Positions 56,418 to 64,000 of a DNA stretch of 64,000 nucleotides are shown here, one piece after another. The position numbers were made by a program, and so were the translations under genes. Source of the stretch: Anabaena subtropica FACHB-260 (lineage in GTDB: Bacteria > Cyanobacteriota > Cyanobacteriia > Cyanobacteriales > Nostocaceae); assembly GCF_014697105.1 (NCBI RefSeq), contig NZ_JACJRF010000005.1, positions 1 through 64,000 of the forward strand, read 5' to 3'. A model generated the notes under the pieces. The model made no database searches, was not told where the DNA came from, and worked only from the letters and a program-made list of their open reading frames with translations. Within the stretch, counting starts at the first letter, position 1. Every line of letters begins with the position of its first letter.

Positions 56418-56869
56418 TGATTGCCTCCTGATAAATTAATTTAGTTGACATTGACAGCTACAGCAGTCAGATTGACATTTCCGCAAAAAAATCGTTTTTT
56501 TATAATCTTCAAATCAGCCATTTACTACACTGTGTATGTGAGTTGTCAGTTGCTAATTGTCAGTGATTTTGGATCTAGTTTAATTCCCCGTCCCTATGTG
56601 GGCAGTTTGAAAATATCTCTGTGCCAAGGGGACAAGCTACATGAATGCAACTGAAAACTGATAAAGTCTCCATTCCCTTGTGGATAGAGATTTTTAAAAG
56701 AAAATCCCTAACTCAAATATATAACGGGGAGAATAAAGGGACTATGAGGAGAATTACTTTTAAATATTTTTCTGATTTAGAATTTAGTATTTTCCTCAGC
56801 TAGAATCCTACGGCTCAAAGCCCACAAAAAGAGCCTGAAAATCTCCATTCCCCATTTTTCATTCCCCAT
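56418..56869. other. Intergenic region between same-strand genes
   Basis: No credible ORF; a 69-codon plus-strand frame here overlaps short tandem repeats. An AAAGTCTC...GAGATTTTT hairpin at 56663-56695 resembles the terminator at 30673-30706 but reads in the plus direction. Confidence 0.45.
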
Positions 56870-58450
56870 TTAAGAATCTTCAACAATAAATTCCCAAATT
56901 TCACCTCTAGAACTACCAAACTTTAATTGCATACCCGATTTTAACGGAATTTCTTCCCGCAGGAGTTGTTGCCAACCATTGGGGCCAAAAAACCAAGTGG
57001 TGCCATAAGTAGAAAAATCTTGGAGATAATAGATGCGGGCTTGAGTTGTGCCGGTAAAAGTATTCCGACATAAAATTTCCGCGTGTCGTTTAGAAACTGA
57101 AGGTTCAGGAATGACGATATCATTATCTTTTGTACGACCGATGCGAGTAACACCAACCCGTAAAAACCAACTGCGCCCTCCGGGGGAGAGCGATCGCAAT
57201 GAAGCGATCGGGATCGGAGAATTAGAGTTAGGAATAGTAGTATCTGGCATTTCCGTCACACTTTCATCAAAACTTTTGATGAGTTCACCATCAAAGTCTG
57301 GATGTAGGTAGAGAACGGGTAAAGTCCAAGCAGGTTGATTGTACTTATATAGTGTTAGCAGTTCTTGCCTAGCTTCTGCCACTGCTTCATCGATTGGCTT
57401 ACGCGATCGCAACGCTTCTGCAAAAGCTTGAATAAAACTATGGCTTTCATGGTCAGCTATTTCATCCCGCATTGCCAAAACTGCGGGTACACCATGACGA
57501 ATTAAAACTTCTGCCAGACTACTAGCCGGGATAGCCTGATGATTCACGGCTGCTGGTTGCGCTCCCCAACAGGCGTTAAACACTGCTAACTTTAAAGCAC
57601 TGCGGGTTAAAACTTGGGCTAATTCTATGCCATTGAGGCTCATTCCTGGGCGCAAAAATAGTAATCCGCCGTCTGGGCCTGGTAGACCGTGACCAGCGTA
57701 GAAAAAAACATTGTATGCTCTAGTTTCTAACTCTTGAATCAATTGTTGGGGTGTTGGCTGGATAAGGGTTTTAACTGTACAGGGTGCGTAACCCTGAGCA
57801 TGACTACTCACCTGACCACCATTTAACAAGGTTTTTTCTAGGATAGCGGCTTCTGTTTGCAGTTGCAGGTCTTGATCGTGTCCGAGAACCAGAAGCACTT
57901 TTAAAGCTTGGTCGATGCGTAAATATGGTAGAGCTTCAACTTCACTCGTAGTGCGGCTAAATAACACATCTGGGGAGAGGGACACCGCCGGCTGACCGGG
58001 TTCCCGTTGCATAATTTCCCAAGGTAAGGCAATTAAATCTGGATCACGAATTTCTAGACGAAAGCGCAGACGTGTATGCTGACCCATAGCGATACCACGG
58101 CTACGTTCCAGACTCCCCAGGATTTGGCCCTCAAAGATCCAACGCCATAAATTCATCCCCAAATATTGCATGAGACGACTACCATAACCAGTGGTTTGGC
58201 TGGAGGGTAGTGGGACTAAATTCCCCGGAACTGAATTTTTTAACAGAGGGTTTGTGTCTGAAGAAATGTTAATACCGCTATGACCAGCAAACATTTGCTG
58301 CCATTCTTGCCAAACTTGATTGAGTTCAGCCGGCCAAGTACAGTCACGCAGAACATAGCCACTGGGATAGGGAGCCTTGACCACCCAAATGGCGAAACTA
58401 TCTTTGCCAGTGTTGATGAGACGGGCGATCGCCAGATTCAGGGAGGGCAT
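56870..58450 (-). CDS. CHAT (caspase-like) protease fused to an FHA domain
   Basis: Of 526 residues, about 110-385 form a CHAT domain with the predicted catalytic His254 (YAGHGLPG) and Cys294 (FNACWGA). A linker (390-425) leads to a C-terminal FHA domain with IGRT (437-440) and SKRH (453-456). The usual NGT turn is replaced by TYGTT. CHAT proteases belong to the caspase/separase clan and are found in defence and regulated-proteolysis systems. The FHA module suggests targeting to phosphothreonine partners. Gene order: it is downstream of the PP2C gene on the same strand, after 280 bases. Confidence 0.85.
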   Translation of the reverse strand: MPSLNLAIARLINTGKDSFAIWVVKAPYPSGYVLRDCTWPAELNQVWQEWQQMFAGHSGINISSDTNPLLKNSVPGNLVPLPSSQTTGYGSRLMQYLGMNLWRWIFEGQILGSLERSRGIAMGQHTRLRFRLEIRDPDLIALPWEIMQREPGQPAVSLSPDVLFSRTTSEVEALPYLRIDQALKVLLVLGHDQDLQLQTEAAILEKTLLNGGQVSSHAQGYAPCTVKTLIQPTPQQLIQELETRAYNVFFYAGHGLPGPDGGLLFLRPGMSLNGIELAQVLTRSALKLAVFNACWGAQPAAVNHQAIPASSLAEVLIRHGVPAVLAMRDEIADHESHSFIQAFAEALRSRKPIDEAVAEARQELLTLYKYNQPAWTLPVLYLHPDFDGELIKSFDESVTEMPDTTIPNSNSPIPIASLRSLSPGGRSWFLRVGVTRIGRTKDNDIVIPEPSVSKRHAEILCRNTFTGTTQARIYYLQDFSTYGTTWFFGPNGWQQLLREEIPLKSGMQLKFGSSRGEIWEFIVEDS

Positions 58451-58476
58451 GGATTAGGACACTACGAGGTATAAAC

Positions 58477-58508
58477 AATTCAAAATTCAAAATTCAAAAT
58501 TCAAAATT
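58477..58508. repeat. AATTCAAA tandem repeat
   Basis: Four tandem CAAAATT units lie directly upstream of the CHAT-FHA gene start, like those at 45134-45157. Confidence 0.75.
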
Positions 58509-58730
58509 ATGGTTACTGAACCTGCCGAAGTCAAGAGATTTAGCCTACGGCACGCTTTTCACATTCAGAAGGGGACTTTTACCCAGACTGAAACTGAAAC
58601 CACGTGTAGACGTAGGGATATTAAACCCTTTAATTTACGATACTTGCCAAGTATAATTTTCCTGGAGAAAAACTTTTGGCTTGTGAATTTCGTCTTGTTA
58701 TTATCTGTATTATTTCAGGTTTTTATCAGT

Positions 58731-61007
58731 TTATCGAGTATTTGATTCAGTTGCACTCGTATTGTTTGGGGTATTTGGTGTAGAAGGTAAGCTGTCTGCT
58801 GGAAGGGAGACACTATCACAAGGACTGTCTTGATTTGATTGTAAAACAGTGACAGCAAAGCGTTTCAGTTCAGCTAATTCTATCCTCACTGGTTGATCTG
58901 AAGGTAGGGGCGGTTCTGTCGCTAGGTTATTAGGGGTAGCTGGGCTGGGATTGTTACACAGACGCAGGTACACTTCATAACCCCCAGAAGCAGGTGGAGG
59001 ATTGAACTTTTTATCAATAACTTCTAAAAAACTTTCAGGGGGTAACTTTTGTTGATTGAAGGTGATTTCACTGTTAGTTTTAATTACCCATCCAGGTGCG
59101 ATATTATTGAGCGATCGCGCTAACTTGGGACTCTGGGTGGTTGATGGTACGGTCTTTGTTGGGGCTACTGTCGGAATTGCGTATTGCGATCGCAGTAACA
59201 TCACCCAATATCCCAATACTCCAGCCGCCGCCATCAAGATTAACGGCACGATCAAATTTAGGGGTAGTTTGCTGATTCTCTGGGGTAAATGGCTGGCAAC
59301 TACTTTTGTTTTTTGTTCAGGGCTAGCCTCTAGCAATGTTGGCTGTAGAGCCTTTGATGACAAATTTACGGTTTTGATATGAATATTGTCGGGAACGACT
59401 GCTTTCAGAGTGATCTGGGGTTCAGTGTATTTAACTCGACAGTTTACCAGAGCGATCGTGACATTATCATGTCCATTTTTAGTGTTAGCGATTTCCACCA
59501 ATCGCTCAACCACATTAACTATATTATTCTCTTCACCCGTAAGAATTGGTAAAATTTCTGTTTCCCAGTAGTCTTCCACACGGTCAAAATCACTTAAGCC
59601 GTCGGATGTCAACAGAAATACTCCATCTTCATCGAGGATAAATCGTTGTGCCGTGGGATGTAGTGAACTGCTGGGACTCATCCCTAAGGCCTGTACGAGA
59701 GAACCAGATCCACTTTGTTGTACAGCTTCACGATAGACAGCGTAGCCTAGTCTCACTTCCCGTGATGCCACATCGTCGTCTAGGGTGACTTGATAACAGC
59801 CGTGGCGGTTAATCCAATAGGCGCGACTGTCACCAACGTGAGCAATATACATTTCGTGGGCAATAGGTAATGCCATCACCAAGGTTGTACCCATGCGTTT
59901 TCGCCCTTGGCGATTTTCACTGTCATTGCGCTGACTAATTTTGTCGTTGGCAATGGCTACTGCCCTTTCTAAATCAGCGATCAAAAGTGAGGGTTCGATG
60001 TGATCTACAGGTACATTTGTCAGTTGCTGTACCTGTTGGTAGATAGTCTCAATGGCTAAATTAGAGGCAACATTGCCGCCTTCATGTCCACCAATTCCAT
60101 CACAGACAATAGCCAAGGCGGTTGATTGGGGTGGTTTGCTCAGTAGTGTTCCACTGGGAGGATAACAAGCATCTTCGTTCCGTTGACGACTGGGGCCTGT
60201 GTCAGTTTGAGTAGCAATTTGGATGGTAGGCGTTTGTGAATTACTTAATTCAGTCAGTCCTTGGTCTAAAACGGCAACTAGTACTTCTGGAGATGTAATT
60301 TCGCCTTGAATTAGCAAATTACTGATTTGGTTGACAAATTCCGCTATGGCTGGTTTGGCTTCGTGGTGTAGTGACTGCCAAAATTCTCCTAATTGGGACA
60401 ATTCTGGTGCGGTTGTCGAGTCATAATGCAATTCCAACAACCGCACTAATGGCCCTTCTACCCGCAATAAGTATGGGTTAAGTAGGCTAGAAGCAACGCC
60501 CTCACTCTTGAAAGGTTGCCAGAGATTGGCAATTTGCCACAGCCAATGTAGTTGGCGTATTGATGTGGCGTAGCACCAAGCATCTGTAAACTCGCTACAC
60601 AAATGAACTTGTTCAGCTAAATTGTCTGCGAAAAGTGGAGATTTTTCCAACAACAAAACTTGACTGTGTACATACCCATCAGTTATTTGTAGCATCCCAT
60701 AAACTTGCGGAATATTTAAGCGATAGGGGATGAGTCGGAGATAAGGTCTGATGGCATGGGAATTTTCTAACTCAGGTGCTTGGGGTAGTAAACCTGGTTT
60801 AGTATCTAAAACAACGGATTTATTGATAATTAAATAGCGATCGGCTAATACTTCTCCGGTACTGCCAACGCTCAGACTATCTCCCACCACCCACAAATAA
60901 CGCTTAGGTAAGGGTGTGGAGCATCGCTGGCAAAACTTATGAGTCAGGGGGTTAGCAGCCTGACAAAGTTCATTTGGACAGTAGAGCGTTGCCGCATCAT
61001 TTTCCAT
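58731..61007 (-). CDS. Zinc-ribbon / pseudokinase-like / PP2C phosphatase, membrane anchored
   Basis: The 758-residue protein has a zinc ribbon (Cys10, Cys15, Cys26, Cys29). Residues about 55-235 look like a degenerate kinase fold (LADRYLIINKSVV; GVASSLLNPYLLRVEG where an active kinase would have its catalytic loop). A PP2C domain follows with RNED (276-279), VCDGIGGHEGG (301-311), LTSDGLSDFDR and NGHDNVTIAL, so metal-binding Asp residues are intact. A membrane helix (LIVPLILMAAAGVLGYWVML, about 600-620) precedes a Ser/Thr/Pro-rich tail. It should dephosphorylate Ser/Thr. The pseudokinase reading is my inference. Confidence 0.85.
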   Translation of the reverse strand: MENDAATLYCPNELCQAANPLTHKFCQRCSTPLPKRYLWVVGDSLSVGSTGEVLADRYLIINKSVVLDTKPGLLPQAPELENSHAIRPYLRLIPYRLNIPQVYGMLQITDGYVHSQVLLLEKSPLFADNLAEQVHLCSEFTDAWCYATSIRQLHWLWQIANLWQPFKSEGVASSLLNPYLLRVEGPLVRLLELHYDSTTAPELSQLGEFWQSLHHEAKPAIAEFVNQISNLLIQGEITSPEVLVAVLDQGLTELSNSQTPTIQIATQTDTGPSRQRNEDACYPPSGTLLSKPPQSTALAIVCDGIGGHEGGNVASNLAIETIYQQVQQLTNVPVDHIEPSLLIADLERAVAIANDKISQRNDSENRQGRKRMGTTLVMALPIAHEMYIAHVGDSRAYWINRHGCYQVTLDDDVASREVRLGYAVYREAVQQSGSGSLVQALGMSPSSSLHPTAQRFILDEDGVFLLTSDGLSDFDRVEDYWETEILPILTGEENNIVNVVERLVEIANTKNGHDNVTIALVNCRVKYTEPQITLKAVVPDNIHIKTVNLSSKALQPTLLEASPEQKTKVVASHLPQRISKLPLNLIVPLILMAAAGVLGYWVMLLRSQYAIPTVAPTKTVPSTTQSPKLARSLNNIAPGWVIKTNSEITFNQQKLPPESFLEVIDKKFNPPPASGGYEVYLRLCNNPSPATPNNLATEPPLPSDQPVRIELAELKRFAVTVLQSNQDSPCDSVSLPADSLPSTPNTPNNTSATESNTR

Positions 61008-61893
61008 AGTGTTCGCACTGATCAGCGATTGGCAATTGTTTCAACAGCACTGGTAGCGGCAAATATTGACACCGCTCATATTTCTTGAATTAGATTTATC
61101 CAACTTCGGATCATGATTATTCGCTGGTAGATACCAGCCGATATTAATACTTATCTAAATTTATGCAAACAACACACTCCTTTGTTAACTCTACAGCCTC
61201 ATCATAGCTTTTATTTATCTGTGGTTTTCTCTTGCTAGAGCCACTAATACGCATCCTGTCAGGATTGTTTGCTTTGATTGTATTAACCATGAGCAACCAT
61301 CGAAAACACAGGTATTTTCATAGTTTATAAGTTGAGGAACAGTCATAAACTTTAATTAAGAATTAAGATGCTAAGAGTTAAATGAGTGGGAAATTTGTAA
61401 TTAGTAATACCCTAGAATAAGTGGGCTACGTAATACGTTGTGGTGACTCCGTTAGAAAAATTCTAGACTAAGCTAACGCCTACGCAATTTGTAATCCCCT
61501 ATGATACTTTGTTGCAGAACTAGAACACTAGGCAAACACCTACATAATTCTTAATGATTTTTCAGCAAGAGAGTCAGATATTTGAAATGGGTGATTGATT
61601 TCCGTCTTACTTTAGAACTAGTGATTTTTACTCGATACTCAGCACTCCAATTGGATGATAAATATCTAATTGATTTGGTGCTGTTCACATTGACACATTT
61701 AGGGAAATAATTCAAAACTCAATTTATTTAATTTATTAAGGACATGGTGTTTCCATGCCCTTAAGATGTATGGCGGTTAGCAATTGAATGGGATACACTT
61801 TGGCTTGTCCCTGACTCCGTTCATACAAGAATGGGGTGAAGGGTTGAGGTTTTGTGTTTTCGTCAATGCTTCGCTCATAACTTATGCTTTTAC
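61008..61893. other. Intergenic region of 0.9 kb
   Basis: No credible ORF. An AAGGACATGG / CCATGCCCTT hairpin at 61738-61762 lies after ndhM on its strand and may end that transcript. The half next to 61007 should hold the PP2C gene promoter. Confidence 0.5.
61738..61762 (-). terminator. Weak terminator-like hairpin after ndhM
   Basis: AAGGACATGG (61738-61747) and CCATGCCCTT (61753-61762) pair with one G-T wobble. On the minus strand AATAAATT follows, without a clean T-run. Confidence 0.4.
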
Positions 61894-62250
61894 TTACTTT
61901 TCCTCAACTGCAACTTGAGGAAGTCCTAAGCTGTAGTTAGTGACACGAGCAGAGAGGTTGTAGCTAATTTCGCCTTTTTGGAGGAGCGATCGCAGATAAT
62001 GTTCTAAGTCTGACCCAATGCGGCGTAAGTTGTAATCTGTCAGGTCTGCACCACTGGAGGCTTCGACTAGTTCATCGAACTTGCGATAAATCTTTTGCAA
62101 AGCATCTTCATTCCAATTTAATTCATTGTCTGGGTCAACATCCAAGGTTAAGACCTGATGACTGGGAACTAGTTCGCCATCCCGGTCGATTTCTGCTGCA
62201 AAAATGCGGATGTGTCGGGTTGTAGACTTGAGCAGCGTTGCGTTGTCCAT
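61894..62250 (-). CDS. ndhM: NAD(P)H-quinone oxidoreductase subunit M
   Basis: The 118-residue protein matches cyanobacterial NdhM in length and in the conserved RHIRIFAAEIDRDGELVPS, NELNWNEDALQKIYRKFDEL and NLRRIGSDLEHYLRSLL segments. It is a peripheral subunit of the thylakoid NDH-1 complex that carries out cyclic electron flow and respiration. It is a single gene, divergent from the small unknown protein at 62953. Confidence 0.93.
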   Translation of the reverse strand: MDNATLLKSTTRHIRIFAAEIDRDGELVPSHQVLTLDVDPDNELNWNEDALQKIYRKFDELVEASSGADLTDYNLRRIGSDLEHYLRSLLQKGEISYNLSARVTNYSLGLPQVAVEEK

Positions 62251-62952
62251 AGCTGGGTGTCAGATTCAGGTTAATTACACTGCAATAATTGTAGACGCTA
62301 TATATGGGCTTAAATGCGCCCAAATTAATGGGGGTGGGGAACTTGGTAGGGGTGGGAAAAGGAGGAAACGTTCTCTAAGCTTCTTTTCCTTGCTCCCTTG
62401 TCTCGATTAGATTTTCTTTATTTGAACTTAGAGTCTATGCTATGGGTTACAACCAAGATTTTACTTTTGAGAAAATTGCTCCTCTACGTCTGCTGAATTT
62501 GATGATGAAAAAAACGTACATTGGGTAATTTTACGTAATTAGCATATAACTATGTCTAGCTTTAATCAAAGCTGAAAAAATAGGGGATTTACTTACGTGT
62601 AAACACGAAAAGTTCAGTAAAAACTCAAACTATTATTGACGGCAAAATAAAGTTGATGTAAAAAGCTTTAAAAACCTAGAACAACTTCTTACAGAAACTT
62701 TATTGTATATAATCTCAAAAACTGAATAATAGTTATGGCTTACCTAAACAAAAACTGGTACAGGAAGATTCAAACTTAGACAGTGAAAGTCTATCCAAAA
62801 AAAAACTCAGGAGAGGGCAATGGCAGATAAATGCTGTGAATTAAAAAAAATTTCTTAATTCAGGCAGAACGGATTCAAAAAACTATAAAGAAATTTTGTC
62901 GGAGATATGTCTCCTCAACCCCATACAACCAAGCACAGGAATCTCTAAAACT
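62251..62952. other. Divergent intergenic region
   Basis: No credible ORF. Purine-rich GGGGTGGGGAACTTGG near 62330 and AT-rich sequence thereafter. It should hold the ndhM promoter and the promoter and leader of the gene at 62953. Confidence 0.5.
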
Positions 62953-63234
62953 ATGAACTCGAAAGCATTACCACGGCAGATAAATAATATAGAAGTCGGT
63001 GTTTATGAGTGCGAAATACACCTTAAATTTCGGTTAGTTGAAGAAAAGAGCTTGCTGGGCGATCGCGAGCAACTAATGCAGATGCTGCTAGAAGCTCTAA
63101 CCGAAGGGTCTGACGACTTTCTAGAGATGCTACAAGCGTCTGTAAAAGCACAAGAAGTCTCTGAGTTTAAAGCATCACCCCAAATGCGTCGTCAATTGAT
63201 GCGTTTACGTAATGCGGTTGATACTAATCAATAG
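62953..63234 (+). CDS. Small conserved protein of unknown function
   Basis: From ATG 62953 (MNSKALPRQINNIEVGVY; the frame is open from 62896) the product has 93 residues: a beta-rich first part (VGVYECEIHLKFRLVEEKSL) and two helices (EQLMQMLLEALTEGSDDFLEML and PQMRRQLMRLRNAV). It is soluble. It looks like a real, conserved Nostocales gene, but I do not recognise a family. Confidence 0.6.
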   Translation: MNSKALPRQINNIEVGVYECEIHLKFRLVEEKSLLGDREQLMQMLLEALTEGSDDFLEMLQASVKAQEVSEFKASPQMRRQLMRLRNAVDTNQ

Positions 63235-63773
63235 TTACAAATAAAACAGTAATTTGAGTAGCGGCAAATCAAATACTGGGCAGAAAGTCTTAATTTTTTT
63301 GTAAGTTAGCCCATATACCTATTTGCTCTAAATAATGAGTTGGCTTGTATAACTTAATGCCTTTGTTAATAAGCTCAAATTTACCCTACTCTCCAAAAAG
63401 CTGAATAAAGCATCTACAATCGTAGTTCTAACTATTTGCATTACGTATATAGTTGAGTAATTACTAGCACTATCATGCCTGCTTCTTAAGCCGAGAACAG
63501 TTTTGGAAGATTTACTTTTGAGGGCAATTGGTGTGACCAGGGTTTTACTTTGATTCTCGGAGATTAATTAGTAATTATTGCCACAAATTATTTAATATTT
63601 ATCACATACTGAAAATAGTTGATAGTTGATTTTTTTAAGATGTGTGGTTGTTTAATGTAATAGTTATCACACCTTTGTTGCTAAGTTTTTGTGTCTCCGT
63701 GGCTCTGTTTTTAATAATATTTTTTTACCACAGAGGCACAGAGAGAAAATTTTTATAGGGATTTCTGAGGAGT
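63235..63773. other. Intergenic region of 0.5 kb
   Basis: No ORF. It ends with an imperfect inverted pair: GTGTCTCCGTGGCTCTG (63691-63707) and CCACAGAGGCACAGAG (63728-63743), the ACCACAGAGGCACAGAG dispersed repeat. A related copy lies at 47093-47115. Confidence 0.5.
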
Positions 63774-64000
63774 CTATTTTGCTAGACCGTGTTCTAAGGC
63801 AAAACGAACTAACTCAGTCCGGCTGTTAGTACCAGTTTTACTGAACAAACGACTGACATATTTTTCGACGTTTCGCACGCTGGTTTCTAGACGGCGGGCG
63901 ATTTCTTTGTTCATTAACCCTTCGGCTACCAAGTTTAAAACACTCTGTTCTCTGGGGGTGAGGTCAATTTTGAAAGGGGCTGGTGTTTGTGAAATCGCAT
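63774..64000 (-). CDS. Partial LuxR-type helix-turn-helix regulator (C-terminal part)
   Basis: The last 75 codons of a minus-strand gene are visible; the start is outside the window. They encode a LuxR/FixJ-type DNA-binding domain: LTPREQSVLNLVAEGLMNKE, then IARRLETSVRNVEKYVSRLF and KTGTNSRTELVRFALEHGLAK at the end. It may be a small stand-alone regulator or a NarL-type response regulator; the missing N-terminus would decide. Confidence 0.85.
   Translation of the reverse strand, partial: AISQTPAPFKIDLTPREQSVLNLVAEGLMNKEIARRLETSVRNVEKYVSRLFSKTGTNSRTELVRFALEHGLAK

Noticed and set aside
56445-56654. 69-codon plus-strand ORF upstream of the unknown acidic gene
   Set aside because: It runs through short tandem repeats and shows no domain pattern, although a hairpin follows at 56663.
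58509-58745. 78-codon plus-strand ORF between the CHAT-FHA and PP2C genes
   Set aside because: It overlaps the end of the PP2C gene, starts in AATTCAAA repeats and has no recognisable features.
1-64000. CRISPR arrays, tRNA or rRNA genes
   Set aside because: The repeats found are heptameric tandem repeats or palindromes without spacer arrays; no tRNA T-loop/anticodon pattern or rRNA segment was recognised by eye. A tRNA scan would be decisive.

Overview
The window reads as chromosome of a filamentous, heterocyst-forming cyanobacterium of the Nostoc/Anabaena group. The basis is the dense HIP1-type octamer (GCGATCGC), heptameric short tandem repeats between genes, cyanobacteria-specific genes (ndhM, PAM68-like protein, crtQ-type carotene desaturase, cyanobacterial sucrose-phosphate-synthase-like transferase), and above all a fraC-fraD-fraE-type operon, which is typical of filamentous heterocyst formers. 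No rRNA, tRNA, prophage, CRISPR array or complete insertion sequence was found.

Layout. 0-13.6 kb: a polyphosphate-glucokinase-like ROK protein, a creatininase-family amidohydrolase, tyrA and aroF for aromatic amino acids, a large pentapeptide-repeat protein, a DUF1517-like protein, an RS-rich lipoprotein, an rpsO/PAM68-like pair, an M15 peptidase and murG. 13.7-21.2 kb: a metal-efflux locus on the minus strand (membrane fusion protein, CzcA/CusA-type RND pump, small lipoprotein, OmpR-type response regulator, histidine kinase) with a candidate regulator box upstream. 21.7-26.3 kb: a second pentapeptide protein, the fraCDE septal operon, a tandem-duplicated CobO-like protein and a 36-residue membrane microprotein. 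26.4-34.8 kb: a TIGR01777 epimerase-like protein, a TPR protein, an A-type Fe-S carrier, a 546-residue cyanobacterial protein of unknown function, a gene-poor AT-rich stretch of 2.3 kb holding a small ribbon-helix-helix gene, then crtQ and a START-like protein. 35-53 kb: a catalytically intact M48 protease, a DUF4330 protein, an Rqc2/RqcH-type NFACT protein, the sucrose-phosphate-synthase-like transferase, an RRM protein, an M48-like protein that has lost its zinc ligands, prfC, hemB, a PsiE-family protein, a TPR protein and a divergent EF-G-like GTPase.

54.2-61.0 kb holds the most unusual set: an FHA domain fused to a PrsW-type intramembrane protease, an unknown acidic protein, a CHAT (caspase-like) protease fused to an FHA domain, and a zinc-ribbon / possible pseudokinase / PP2C phosphatase with a membrane anchor. 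Two proteases of different classes each carrying a phosphothreonine-binding module, beside a phosphatase, suggest phosphorylation-gated proteolysis. That link is inference from domain content and proximity. The window closes with ndhM, a small unknown protein and the C-terminal end of a LuxR-type regulator.

Non-coding candidates worth noting are a possible minus-strand small RNA near 53.4 kb (promoter-like boxes overlapped by an NtcA-type palindrome, then a hairpin terminator) and a MITE-like palindrome near 1.2 kb flanked by 13-bp direct repeats.
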